The position numbers and the translations under genes are program-made. From Streptomyces sp. V2I9 (GTDB lineage Bacteria; Actinomycetota; Actinomycetes; Streptomycetales; Streptomycetaceae): 64,000 nt of DNA. A model generated the notes under the pieces. The model made no database searches. It worked only from the letters and a program-made list of their open reading frames with translations, and was not told the DNA's origin. Where the stretch lies: NCBI RefSeq assembly GCF_030817475.1, contig NZ_JAUSZJ010000002.1, forward strand, positions 6,276,626 through 6,340,625. The letters are read 5' to 3'. Positions 17,702 to 26,042 of the stretch are shown piece after piece. Every line of letters starts with the position of its first letter. The stretch's first letter is position 1.

Positions 17702-18571
17702 TCAGACGCCCGGCGGGACGTGGGCCGGGCGGCCCCGGCCCCGTGTCAGCGAGTGGCCGAACACGGCCGCCAGCGCGGCGAGCACCCCGCCGCCCACGGT
17801 CCACAGCCAGCGGTCGGTCCACCGGCCCGAGGCCCAGCCGTCCTCCGGCTCGCCTGCGGCGACCGTGCGCGGCGCGGCCGAAGCGCCCGTGTCGTCCCCG
17901 TCCTCGCCGTCTGCGGCCGAGGCGACCGAGATACCCGGCACCAGCGGCTCGGACAGCGCGCCGTCCACGTCGTGGGCCCCGCCCTGCTCCCGCACGGTCG
18001 GCCGCACCTCGGCCCCGACCGGCAGTCCGAGCTCGTCGGCGGGCAGGTCGACCACGGTGAGCCGGACGTAATAGCTGCCGGGCAGCGGGTCGTTCGCCCA
18101 CGGCTCGGACCACGCGCGCACGGGCCGCAGGACGCAGGACAGCTCGACGGTCGCCGCGTCGGCAGCCGTCTTGCGCGTCTGGTGCCCGTACGCGCACGCC
18201 TGGCGGCGGCGCAACCCGTCGTACACGTCGATCTGCCAGGTGGACGTGGAGCGCCGGGCCGCGTTCTCGGGCAGCTTCACCGTGGCCTCCACGGTGGGCC
18301 GCTGCCCGGCGTCGACCGGGAACACCCAGTACAGGTAGTCGCCCGTCGACGCCTGCGCGGTGCCGGTCTGCCCCTGCTCCAGGGCGGTCGCGGTGCGGAA
18401 CGTGGTGCCGGCCTCGGTGGGGCCCGACGCGTCACCGGACGGGCTCGCGCTCGCCGACGGGTCGTCCGCGAACACCGGGGGAGCGGTGGTGAGGAGCGTC
18501 AGCCCGGCGAGCAGTGCCCCGGTGAGCGCGCGTCGTACGCCGTGGGCGCGGCGGCGGGAAGGGGTACGCAT
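17702..18571 (-). CDS. Secreted/membrane-anchored protein paired with VWA protein
   Basis: 289-residue exported protein. It has a signal peptide (ALTGALLAGLTLLTTAPPVFA), an extracellular beta-rich region with the segment GDYLYWVFPVDAGQRPTVEA, a low-complexity acidic linker, and a C-terminal transmembrane helix (WLWTVGGGVLAALAAVFG) followed by basic residues. The same topology is seen in its upstream partner. Its ATG overlaps the stop of the VWA gene (TGATG), so the two are co-translated and probably act together at the cell surface. The C-terminal half of the VWA protein contains a comparable segment (HRWYRVDVLPGQELRASASV). Function is unknown. Confidence 0.75.
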   Translation of the reverse strand: MRTPSRRRAHGVRRALTGALLAGLTLLTTAPPVFADDPSASASPSGDASGPTEAGTTFRTATALEQGQTGTAQASTGDYLYWVFPVDAGQRPTVEATVKLPENAARRSTSTWQIDVYDGLRRRQACAYGHQTRKTAADAATVELSCVLRPVRAWSEPWANDPLPGSYYVRLTVVDLPADELGLPVGAEVRPTVREQGGAHDVDGALSEPLVPGISVASAADGEDGDDTGASAAPRTVAAGEPEDGWASGRWTDRWLWTVGGGVLAALAAVFGHSLTRGRGRPAHVPPGV

Positions 18572-19842
18572 CAGTTGGTCCTCCAGACGGCGACGCGCCA
18601 GCGGGAGATCCAGCCGGTCAGCAGGCCCGCGATCAGGCCGGTCAGGGTGAGCGCGCCGAGCAGCCACCAGCCGCGGCCGAGCCCGAAGGCCGCCACGTCC
18701 GACGCGCCGTCCGGGCCGTCCACCAGGTCCACGGTCAGCTCGACCGGGAGGCCGGGGGACCGCTTCACGGAGGCGGGCGCGGAGAAGGAGTGGGCGAGCT
18801 GGAGGCAGACGGTCTCGGCGGCGGGCTTGCCGTCGCCGTCCTCCGCCTCGCCCTTCGGGTAGCGCAGCCCGGACGAGATCACATCGGTGCGCCCGGCCCC
18901 GGCCTCGGAACCCCGGACGATCTCCCGCCCGTGCACGGTCACCGCCCGCAGCAGCACACCGTAGTCGTCGTCCACGGCGCGGTCGGCCGCGACGCTCGCC
19001 GAAGCGCGCAGTTCCTGGCCCGGCAGCACGTCCACGCGGTACCAGCGGTGCTGGGCGATCTCCGCGCGGTCGGTGTAGAGACCCGGCCTCAACTCGGGGG
19101 CGGCGGAACAGCTCCCGGCTCCCTCGATGGCCACCGGGGTCACGACGGGCTCGGCGGCACGGTCCACCAACTGCTTGACCCGGCCGGACAGTTCCTCCGT
19201 GTGCTGGACGGCGGTGTACGTGCCGCCGGTGGCCTCCGCGATACAGGTCAGCTGCTGGCGGATCTTGGCGTTGGGCACCAGGCCCAGCGTGTCCACGACC
19301 AGGTGGGTGCCGCGCGCGGCGATCTCACGGGCCACCTCGCACGGGTCGAGCGGTCCGCAGGTGTCCTCGCCGTCCGTGATGAGGACGATCCGGCGGGAGC
19401 CGTCCCCGCCCTCCAGGTCGTCGGCCGCGCCGAGCAGGGCCGGGCCGATCGGGGTGAAGCCGGTGGGGGCGAGGGTGGCGACGGCGGCCTTGGCCTCCGT
19501 GCGGTCGAGCGGGCCGACCGGGTAGAGCTGCCGGGTGTCCTTGCAGCCGACCTTGCGGTCCTCACCCGGATAGTTCGCGCCGAGCGTCCGGATGCCGAGC
19601 CGCACCTGCTCCGGCACCGCGTCCAGGACATCGTTGAACGCCTGCTTGGCCGCGGCCATCCGGGACTGGCCGTCGATGTCGCGGGTCCGCATGGAACCGC
19701 TGACGTCGAGCACCAGCTCGACCTTGGGGGAGGGAGCGGCGGGGGCTTCGTCGGCGGCGGCGGGGATCGCGGTGCCGAGCCCGGCGGCCAGGGTGGCGAG
19801 CGCTATGCCCACCCCGGTCGTCAGCCGTTTTCTAATGATCAT
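18571..19842 (-). CDS. Membrane-anchored von Willebrand factor A domain protein
   Basis: 423-residue exported protein with a signal peptide (ending IPAAADEAP), a VWA domain with a MIDAS metal site (LVLDVSGSMRTRD near 43-55 and LITDGEDTC near 155), a beta-type region, and a C-terminal transmembrane helix (WWLLGALTLTGLIAGLLTGW). The domain should bind a protein ligand through a divalent cation outside the cell. A promoter-like TTGGGA-18 bp-TAGGAT pair ends seven bases before the ATG, so the message may be leaderless. The gene is translationally coupled to the downstream secreted protein. Confidence 0.85.
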   Translation of the reverse strand: MIIRKRLTTGVGIALATLAAGLGTAIPAAADEAPAAPSPKVELVLDVSGSMRTRDIDGQSRMAAAKQAFNDVLDAVPEQVRLGIRTLGANYPGEDRKVGCKDTRQLYPVGPLDRTEAKAAVATLAPTGFTPIGPALLGAADDLEGGDGSRRIVLITDGEDTCGPLDPCEVAREIAARGTHLVVDTLGLVPNAKIRQQLTCIAEATGGTYTAVQHTEELSGRVKQLVDRAAEPVVTPVAIEGAGSCSAAPELRPGLYTDRAEIAQHRWYRVDVLPGQELRASASVAADRAVDDDYGVLLRAVTVHGREIVRGSEAGAGRTDVISSGLRYPKGEAEDGDGKPAAETVCLQLAHSFSAPASVKRSPGLPVELTVDLVDGPDGASDVAAFGLGRGWWLLGALTLTGLIAGLLTGWISRWRVAVWRTN

Positions 19843-19848
19843 CGCCGG

Positions 19849-19878
19849 ATCCTATGGAATATCAGTTCGCATTCCCAA
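19849..19878 (-). promoter_or_regulatory. Promoter candidate for the VWA gene, start codon at the +1 position
   Basis: On the minus strand TTGGGA (19878-19873), an 18-bp spacer and TAGGAT (19854-19849) make a reasonable sigma-70-type promoter. The predicted start of transcription falls on or next to the ATG at 19842. AGGA inside the -10 could instead be a Shine-Dalgarno if another promoter is used. The flanks GGAAT and ATTCC (19856-19860, 19871-19875) form an inverted repeat inside the spacer. Confidence 0.5.
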
Positions 19879-19999
19879 CCGGGTCCTTCGAGAGTCCGCC
19901 GCCGTCACCGGCGAGTCACGGTCCGCGGCGTGGGGAAGGCCGTCGGGCAGGGGACGCCGCGCCGGTCCCGGTGTACGGAACCGTGGCTGTGCTGCGGTG

Positions 20000-20317
20000 A
20001 TGGGCATGGATCTCACGTCGGCGCGGGCGTGGGGGCGGGTGGAGCCGTACCTGGAAGAGCTGAGGGGGCGGTACGCCGCCGAGGGTGAGGGCCGGGCGGG
20101 CCGCCCGGACTCCTTCGAGGACTTCATCGAACACCTGCGTGAAGGGGGCGCGGTGACGGCGGCCGCCGCGGCTGGGGCCCGGGGGCCTGCCCCGACGCCT
20201 GCCCGGCAGTCGCCGGAGCCGGGGGATCACCCGCCGAGCAGGGGTGCCGACGCCCGCCCCAGGACCGATGTGACCCGCTCCCAGGTCTCCATATCCCTCT
20301 TGACCGGCGGCAGTTGA
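20000..20317 (+). CDS. Possible small protein, overlapping the 3' end of xylB
   Basis: Possible 105-residue product starting MGMDLTSARAWGRVEPYLEELRGRY. The first 55 residues look like a genuine helical small protein (PDSFEDFIEHLRE), while the rest is Ala/Gly/Pro-rich. The last 91 bp run antisense into the convergent xylulokinase gene, which is unusual and lowers confidence. No clear ribosome site is seen. It is divergent from the VWA gene. I do not recognise the family. Confidence 0.35.
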   Translation: MGMDLTSARAWGRVEPYLEELRGRYAAEGEGRAGRPDSFEDFIEHLREGGAVTAAAAAGARGPAPTPARQSPEPGDHPPSRGADARPRTDVTRSQVSISLLTGGS

Positions 20318-21708
20318 CGGCTCGTCCGGCCCGCCTGCCAGGCCGTCGCCAGCGCCACCGGGTCGCCTCCGCCCGCCGCCGACGCGGCGAGCGCCGCCGC
20401 GCCGAGGGCGACCAGCTCCCCGCTGCCCGGAATGACGAGCGGCCGGCCGGAGAGGCGGCGGACCGTCTCCACCCATGTCCGGCCCCGTGCCCCGCCGCCG
20501 ATCAGCCGCAGCGGCCGGGCCGCCACCTCGGGCGCGTCCGGGTCCAGGCCGCAGGCCGACAGCAGGGCGTCCAGGGCCCGCAGGACGGTGACGGCCGCGC
20601 CCTCGTAGGCGGCCCCCAGGAGTTGCTGCCGGGTCGTGTCATGGCGCAGTCCGGTCAACAGTCCGGCGGCGGTGGGCAGATCGGGGGAGCGTTCGCCGTC
20701 GAGATAGGGGAGCAGGACCGCCTCGCGGCCGGGTGCCGCGTCCTCGCGGTCCAGGCCCAGCAGGGCGGCCACCTTGTCCACGGCGAGCGTGCAGTTGAGG
20801 GTGCAGGCCAGGGGGAGGAACGTGCCGTCGGCGGCGGCGAACCCGTTCAGCGCGGTGGACACGGGCCGGGTGCGGGAGGCGGCGAACACCGTGCCGGAGG
20901 TGCCGAGGCTGAGGGCAGGATGGTCCAGCAGCCCGTCGCCGCCGAGCCCGAGGCCCACGGCGGCGCTCATGTTGTCGCCGGTTCCGGCCGCCACCGCGAT
21001 GCCCTCCGGCAGTCCGAGGGCACGTGCCGCCGCGCCGGTGAGCGTGCCGACGCGGGCCGCCGCGGTGGGGGCGACCTCGGGGAGCAGGGCGGGGTCGAGC
21101 CCGAGGAGATCCAGCAGTCCGGGGTCGTACGCGCCGGTGGCGGTGGAGTACCAGCCGGTGCCCGAGGCGTCACCGGGGTCCGTGGCCGCGACGCCCGCGA
21201 GGCGTTCGGTCAGGAAGTCGTGGGGGAGTCGGACCGCGGCCGCGCCCGCGGCGCTCGCCGGGTCGTTCTCGCGCAGCCACCGCCACTTGGAGGCGGTGAT
21301 CGAGGCCACCGGCACGGAACCGGTCCGCGCGGCCCACGCTTCCGGCCCGCCGAGCGCGTCGGTGAGGGCGGCGGCCTGCGGCGCGGAGCGGGTGTCGTTC
21401 CACAGCAGCGCGGGGCGCAGTGGCCGGCCCGCCCCGTCCAGTACGACGAGCCCGTGCTGCTGCCCCGCGACCGCGATGCCCGTGACCGCGCGGGCGGGCA
21501 GCCCCGACTCCTTCAGCCCGGCGGCCACCGCTTCGCCCAGGGCCCGCCACCAGGTCTCCGGGTCACTCTCCCGCGCCCCGCCCTCCCCGGTGACCGCATG
21601 GGAAGCGCGGCCCACGGCGAGTTGCTCGCCGGTCCCGGCGTCGACGAACGCGGCCTTGGTGGACTGGGTCGAGCTGTCCACGCCGATGACGACGGCGGGT
21701 GACGGCAT
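20227..21708 (-). CDS. xylB: Xylulokinase
   Basis: 493-residue FGGY-family sugar kinase that phosphorylates D-xylulose to xylulose 5-phosphate. It has the phosphate loop GVDSSTQSTK at the N-terminus, the substrate segment AVAGQQHGLVVLD, the catalytic-Asp region ATDPGDASGTGWY, and the C-terminal ATP-site RLIGGGARGRTW. AAGAGG five bases before the ATG at 21708 sets the start; the slightly longer reading (MTRTRSAKEA) has no such signal. It is divergent from xylA across a 251-bp intergenic region holding two operator candidates, so both halves of the pathway should be induced together by xylose. Confidence 0.95.
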   Translation of the reverse strand: MPSPAVVIGVDSSTQSTKAAFVDAGTGEQLAVGRASHAVTGEGGARESDPETWWRALGEAVAAGLKESGLPARAVTGIAVAGQQHGLVVLDGAGRPLRPALLWNDTRSAPQAAALTDALGGPEAWAARTGSVPVASITASKWRWLRENDPASAAGAAAVRLPHDFLTERLAGVAATDPGDASGTGWYSTATGAYDPGLLDLLGLDPALLPEVAPTAAARVGTLTGAAARALGLPEGIAVAAGTGDNMSAAVGLGLGGDGLLDHPALSLGTSGTVFAASRTRPVSTALNGFAAADGTFLPLACTLNCTLAVDKVAALLGLDREDAAPGREAVLLPYLDGERSPDLPTAAGLLTGLRHDTTRQQLLGAAYEGAAVTVLRALDALLSACGLDPDAPEVAARPLRLIGGGARGRTWVETVRRLSGRPLVIPGSGELVALGAAALAASAAGGGDPVALATAWQAGRTSRQLPPVKRDMETWERVTSVLGRASAPLLGG

Positions 21709-21767
21709 GGGGGCCTCTTTCGCGCTGCGGGTGCGGGTCACGGCGGCCGGGAATTGGGCTGCGGCAC

Positions 21768-21777
21768 GAACAAATTA
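21768..21777 (-). promoter_or_regulatory. ROK/XylR-type operator half-site candidate (xylB side)
   Basis: GAACAAATTA on the plus strand, read on the minus strand as TAATTTGTTC. It contains the TTTGTT core known from XylR-type ROK operators. It lies 60 bp before the xylB ATG and matches the copy near xylA. Confidence 0.5.
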
Positions 21778-21897
21778 CGGGATGGGCGCGCCCCTGCACA
21801 GGGTGCCGGTGGCGCTCGGGGCGTACTGCGGATGAAGCTCTGTGCGGCAGGGGGCTTCCGTGCTGCGGGCGCGATGTGCTTGATTAGTCATGACACT

Positions 21898-21907
21898 GAA
21901 CAAATAA
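21898..21907 (+). promoter_or_regulatory. ROK/XylR-type operator half-site candidate (xylA side)
   Basis: GAACAAATAA, nine of ten bases identical to the copy at 21768, in the same orientation and 130 bp away. It lies about 50 bp before xylA. A possible TTGATT -35 at 21880-21885 is just upstream, so binding here could block xylA transcription. Confidence 0.5.
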
Positions 21908-21959
21908 GGGTGCCGGATCTTCCACCGGCCTCCCGACGGCAGGCGAAGGCGGTCGGACC

Positions 21960-23126
21960 ATGACGGAGCGCTTCACCCCCACCCCGGAGGACAAGTTCAG
22001 TTTCGGCCTGTGGACCGTGGGCTGGCAGGGCCGGGACCCCTTCGGCGACGCGACCCGCGCGGCCCTCGACCCCGTCGATTCGGTGCGGCGGCTCGCGGAG
22101 CTGGGCGCCTGGGGCGTGACCCTCCACGACGACGACCTGATCCCGTTCGGATCGCCGGAGACCGAACGCGAGCGGCTCGTCAAGCGCTTCCGGAAGGCGG
22201 TGGACGGCAGCGGGCTCGTGGTGCCCATGGTGACGACGAACCTCTTCACCCACCCCGTCTTCAAGGACGGCGGCTTCACCGCCAACGACCGCGACGTACG
22301 CCGCTACGCGCTCCGCAAGACCCTGCGCACCATCGACCTCGCCGTCGAACTGGGCGCGAAGACCTTCGTCGCGTGGGGCGGCCGGGAAGGCGCCGAGTCC
22401 GGCGGGGCGAAGGACGTCCGCCTGGCCCTGCACCGGATGAAGGAGGCGTTCGACCTGCTGGGACAGTACGTCGTCGAGCAGGGCTACGACCTCCGCTTCG
22501 CCGTCGAACCCAAGCCGAACGAGCCGCGCGGCGACATCCTGCTGCCCACCATCGGCCACGCCCTGGCCTTCATCGAGCGCCTGGAGCGCCCCGAACTGGT
22601 CGGCGTCAACCCGGAGACCGGACACGAGCAGATGGCCGGGCTCAACTTCCCGCACGGCATCGCCCAGGCCATGTGGGCCGACAAGCTCTTCCACATCGAC
22701 CTCAACGGCCAGTCCGGTATCAAGTACGACCAGGACCTGCGCTTCGGCGCGGGCGATCTGCGCCAGGCGTTCTGGCTCGTGGACCTGCTGGAGAGCGGCT
22801 ACGAGGGCCCCCGCCACTTCGACTTCAAGCCCCCGCGCACCGAGGACCACGACGGGGTGTGGGCCTCGGCCGCCGGCTGCATGCGCAACTACCTCATCCT
22901 CAAGGAGCGGGCCGCAGCCTTCCGTGCCGACCCCGAGGTGCGGGCGGCCCTGCGCGCGTCACGCCTGGACGAACTGGCACGTCCCACCGCCGGCGACGGC
23001 CTGGCGGGCCTGCTCGCCGACCGCACCGCGTACGAGGACTTCGACGTGGACGCCGCCGCCGAGCGCGGTATGGCCTTCGAGGCCCTGGACCAGCTCGCCA
23101 TGGACCACCTGCTGGCCGTGCGCTGA
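21960..23126 (+). CDS. xylA: Xylose isomerase
   Basis: 388-residue class I (actinobacterial-length) xylose isomerase converting D-xylose to D-xylulose. The active-site block GVTLHDDDLIPFG contains the catalytic His56. Metal-binding regions are visible: FVAWGGREGAE, RFAVEPKPNEPRG, NPETGHEQMAG, FHIDLNGQ and RHFDFKPPRTED. Length and N-terminus (FTPTPEDKFSFGLWTVGW) match Streptomyces XylA. AAGG at 21946-21949 is the ribosome site. It is divergent from xylB and convergent with the ROK regulator across a strong terminator. Confidence 0.97.
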   Translation: MTERFTPTPEDKFSFGLWTVGWQGRDPFGDATRAALDPVDSVRRLAELGAWGVTLHDDDLIPFGSPETERERLVKRFRKAVDGSGLVVPMVTTNLFTHPVFKDGGFTANDRDVRRYALRKTLRTIDLAVELGAKTFVAWGGREGAESGGAKDVRLALHRMKEAFDLLGQYVVEQGYDLRFAVEPKPNEPRGDILLPTIGHALAFIERLERPELVGVNPETGHEQMAGLNFPHGIAQAMWADKLFHIDLNGQSGIKYDQDLRFGAGDLRQAFWLVDLLESGYEGPRHFDFKPPRTEDHDGVWASAAGCMRNYLILKERAAAFRADPEVRAALRASRLDELARPTAGDGLAGLLADRTAYEDFDVDAAAERGMAFEALDQLAMDHLLAVR

Positions 23127-23153
23127 CGGACGGAACCGGGTGGGGCGGGGCGC

Positions 23154-23201
23154 CCGTACGGGTGGGCCGGGACCGGCACCGGGCCCGGCCCACCCGTACG
23201 G
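23154..23201. terminator. Perfect 18-bp stem bidirectional terminator (xylA / ROK regulator)
   Basis: CCGTACGGGTGGGCCGGG at 23154-23171 pairs without mismatch with its complement at 23184-23201 around a 12-base loop. It lies in the gap between two convergent genes and should stop transcription from both sides. Confidence 0.85.
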
Positions 23202-23265
23202 CGAGGCCCCGGCGCACCGCGGGACACCCCGGTTCGGCCGCCCCGTGGACCGTGGCCGCCGCGCC

Positions 23266-24522
23266 TCACTCCCCGGACGTTCCCACCGGCTCCGCGTACG
23301 CCACCGGGTCGTCCAGCACGTCCTGCACCACGAGCGCCGCCGCGCCCCGCGCCGCGTCACCCGCCACCGACGACGCCCGGAGCCGGCCGTCGGCCGCGGA
23401 CCAGAGCCCCGAGACCACCCGGCCGGTCAGCTCCTCGGCGGCGGGCGGCGACAGCCACGGCATCAGGCCCCGGTAGATCCCGCCGAGCACCACCGCGTCC
23501 GGATCGATCAGGTTCACCGCCCCCGACAGCACCCGGCCGAGCATCCGGCCCGCCCCGCCGACCGCAGCCACCGCGCGCGGGTCCCCGGCCGCGGCGCGCC
23601 GCTCCAGCTCCAGCACCCCGGACGCGCCGCCCCCGCCGTCGATCCCGGCCGTCCGCAGCAGCGCCGACTGTCCGGCGTACTGCTCCAGGCACCCCCGCGA
23701 TCCGCACCGGCACTCCGGGCCCGCCGGGTCCACCACCACATGGCCGATCTCCCCGGCGAAACCGTGTGCCCCGCGCAGCAGTTCGCCGTTCAGGACGAGC
23801 GCCCCGCCCACCCCGATCTCCCCGGTCAGATAGAGGAAGCTGCGCACCTCGCCCAGCCCGCCGAACCACAGCTCGGCCAGCGCCGCGAGATTGGCCTCGT
23901 TCTCCGAGGCGACCGGCAGCACCGGGCGGCCGGGGCGCAGGGCCGCGAGCGCCTCGGCGAACAGCTGCTGCGCCGGCACCTCGTTCCAGCCCAGGTTGGG
24001 GGCCTGCCGCACCGAGCCGCCGGAGACCAGGCCCGGCAGCGCCAGCGTCGCGCCCACCGGCCGCAGCTCCTGCTCGGACGCCGACTCCAGGGTCCGCGCG
24101 GCGAGCCGGGCCGCCCGCGCCAGGACCTCAGCGGCGGACGCGCCCCGGTTGTCGAGGTGCTCGGTCTGCCGGACCCGCCCGGTGCCCGCCAGGTCCACCA
24201 CGCAGACCGAGACGTAGTCGACGTTGATCTCCACGCCGAGCCCGGCCGGACCTGTGCGGGCCACCTTGAGCGCGGTACCGGGGCGGCCCGCCTGCCCGCT
24301 GAACGTCTTGCCCGACTCCGTGAGGAACCCGCTGTCCATCAGCTGCTCGACGAGCGAGGACACCGCCGCCCGGGTCAGCCCGACGCGGCCGGCCACCCCG
24401 GCGCGGGTCGCCTCGCCGCGCTCGCCCTCGTCCCGCACGGCGCGCAGTACCAGGCTCAGATTGTGCCGTCGCACGGTGTCCTTGTCGGCCTTGGGCCCCA
24501 GCGGAGTGAGGATGCTCTTCAT
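23266..24522 (-). CDS. ROK-family transcriptional repressor, likely xylose regulator
   Basis: 418-residue ROK protein. It has an N-terminal winged helix-turn-helix (VAGRVGLTRAAVSSLVEQL, about residues 44-62), then the sugar-kinase-like sensor with GIGVGG-type and EIGH motifs (TGEIGVGGALV, HGFAGEIGHVV), and the zinc-binding CRCGSRGCLE. Sugar binding would release it from DNA. It is convergent with xylA, and two TTTGTT-type sites lie between xylA and xylB, so it is the likely XylR of this locus (inference). A TAGGCT hexamer eleven bases before the ATG suggests a very short leader. Confidence 0.88.
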   Translation of the reverse strand: MKSILTPLGPKADKDTVRRHNLSLVLRAVRDEGERGEATRAGVAGRVGLTRAAVSSLVEQLMDSGFLTESGKTFSGQAGRPGTALKVARTGPAGLGVEINVDYVSVCVVDLAGTGRVRQTEHLDNRGASAAEVLARAARLAARTLESASEQELRPVGATLALPGLVSGGSVRQAPNLGWNEVPAQQLFAEALAALRPGRPVLPVASENEANLAALAELWFGGLGEVRSFLYLTGEIGVGGALVLNGELLRGAHGFAGEIGHVVVDPAGPECRCGSRGCLEQYAGQSALLRTAGIDGGGGASGVLELERRAAAGDPRAVAAVGGAGRMLGRVLSGAVNLIDPDAVVLGGIYRGLMPWLSPPAAEELTGRVVSGLWSAADGRLRASSVAGDAARGAAALVVQDVLDDPVAYAEPVGTSGE

Positions 24523-24615
24523 GTCGTCGCCGAGCCTATGTGATGGGCGGACACGGCCGGGGCGGCCGCGGCCTTCCGGCCGCCGACCGCCCCCGCCGCG
24601 CTCAGGACCCGGTGT

Positions 24616-25272
24616 TCAGGGCTTGGCGCCCCGTTCCTCCAGCATGTGCGCCATCAGGCCCATCTCCGACCGCTGGCCGCGGACCATGCCCGCCGCGAGA
24701 TCCCGGATGGCGCCCGTCGTCGCCGCGTCGGCGGCGGCTCGCGCCATGCCCGCCCCGGCGCGGTGGTGCACGGTCATCAACCGCAGGAACAGCACCTCGG
24801 CCCGCTCGCCCTTCGCGGCGGTGAGCGCCGCCAGCTGGGCGTCGGTGGCCATGCCCGGCATCAGCGCACCGTCACCGGTCGGCGTGACGGTGTGCCCCAT
24901 CCACTCCATCGGCGGTCCGGCCGCGCTCTTCGGCAGCCCCCACACCTCCAGCCAGCCCAGCATCATGCCGCGCTGGTTGGCCTGGGTGTTGATGATGTCG
25001 TACGCGAGCCGCCGCACGTCCTCGTCGTCGGTGCGGTCCCGCACGATGAACGACATCTCGACCGCCTGCTGGTGGTGGATCGCCATGTCGCGGGCGAAGC
25101 CCGCGTCCACGGAGTCCTCCGCCGGGGCGGACCGCGACGAGGACGCCCCGGACGGCGACGCCGCGGAGGGGCGGACGACCATCAGCGCCACCAGCCCCAG
25201 CGCGACGAGCAGCACACCGGCCCCCGCGATCACCATCCGCCGGGTGGCACGGGACGGGGCGAGGGGGGTCAC
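24616..25272 (-). CDS. DUF305 membrane-anchored protein
   Basis: 218-residue protein with an N-terminal signal anchor (MVIAGAGVLLVALGLVALMVV), a short Ser-rich linker and a DUF305 domain. It shows the two His/Met clusters typical of the family, FARDMAIHHQQAVEM and MTVHHRAGAGMA, which suggests metal binding outside the cell. The start is the GTG at 25272, which overlaps the stop of the DUF3105 gene (GTGA). The pair DUF3105-DUF305 is seen together in Streptomyces. A role in copper or redox handling is plausible but unproven. Confidence 0.88.
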   Translation of the reverse strand: MTPLAPSRATRRMVIAGAGVLLVALGLVALMVVRPSAASPSGASSSRSAPAEDSVDAGFARDMAIHHQQAVEMSFIVRDRTDDEDVRRLAYDIINTQANQRGMMLGWLEVWGLPKSAAGPPMEWMGHTVTPTGDGALMPGMATDAQLAALTAAKGERAEVLFLRLMTVHHRAGAGMARAAADAATTGAIRDLAAGMVRGQRSEMGLMAHMLEERGAKP

Positions 25273-25919
25273 TTGTCCAGCCCGCCGGTGCAGGCGGCCC
25301 CCGGCTCGGGGGTCTGCGGGCCCTGCACGTACTTGGTGAAGAACTGCGCGACGCGGTCGTCCGACGCGCTCTTCACCGTGACCTGCTTGCCCCACGCACT
25401 GAGCATCAGCGGGTCCTTCTGGTCCTTGACCGGGCTCATCAGGGAGTACGGGGTCGCCTTGACCTTCTTGGCGAGCGCCTCGATGTCGGCGTCGGACGCC
25501 TCGTCGTTGTACGTGACCCAGACCGCGCCGTGCTCCAGCGAGTGCACGGCGTTCTCCTTCGGCAGCTCGTGGGTGTAGACGTCCGCGTTGCAGTTCATCC
25601 ACACCTGGTTGTGGTCGCCGCCGACGGGCGGGTTCATCGGGTAGTCGACCTTGGTCGCCACGTGCTCCTGCGTCAGCTTGTCCCAGCTGCGTTCGCCGGT
25701 GACGGGAGAGGTCTTGGCCTCCTGGTCCTTCTTCTCCTTCTCGTCGGCCTGCGCCATCAGGTAGCCGCCGCCGGCGACCAGGGCGGCGACCACGGCGACC
25801 GACGCGCCGATGGTGAGGATGCGGACCCGGCGCTCACGGGCGCGCTCCTTGCGGCGGGCCTCTTCGAGCTTGGCGCGGCGTGCCGCGGCCGGGTCGTTCG
25901 GGTTCTTGGCGGAAGCCAT
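25269..25919 (-). CDS. DUF3105 membrane-anchored protein
   Basis: 216-residue protein. It has a highly charged N-terminus (ARRKERARERRVR), one transmembrane helix (ILTIGASVAVVAALVAGGGYLM) and an extracytoplasmic DUF3105 domain with the hallmark segments NPPVGGDHNQVW, HSLEHGAVWVTY and MNCNADVYTHELP. Conserved His and Cys residues suggest a metal or redox site. It is translationally coupled to the DUF305 gene, so the two should act in the same exported complex or pathway. Confidence 0.88.
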   Translation of the reverse strand: MASAKNPNDPAAARRAKLEEARRKERARERRVRILTIGASVAVVAALVAGGGYLMAQADEKEKKDQEAKTSPVTGERSWDKLTQEHVATKVDYPMNPPVGGDHNQVWMNCNADVYTHELPKENAVHSLEHGAVWVTYNDEASDADIEALAKKVKATPYSLMSPVKDQKDPLMLSAWGKQVTVKSASDDRVAQFFTKYVQGPQTPEPGAACTGGLDK

Positions 25920-26042
25920 GGGAAGTCCTCGTCGTTCAACCGATGCATACGGGGCGATGCATGAGGGGTAAAGGGGTCGAGCCGTGCGGAACACCGCTCC
26001 CGGTGAACCGGTGCCGGGGCGCGGTGGGGAGCGGGCCGGTTT

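Noticed and set aside
15649..19842. A terpene or other biosynthetic gene cluster around the canonical P450
   Set aside because: No synthase, ferredoxin or tailoring genes are present; neighbours are a small protein and a VWA pair.
19852..20127. Minus-strand 91-codon frame upstream of the VWA gene
   Set aside because: Composition is random-like and it overlaps the VWA promoter candidate; no start signal.
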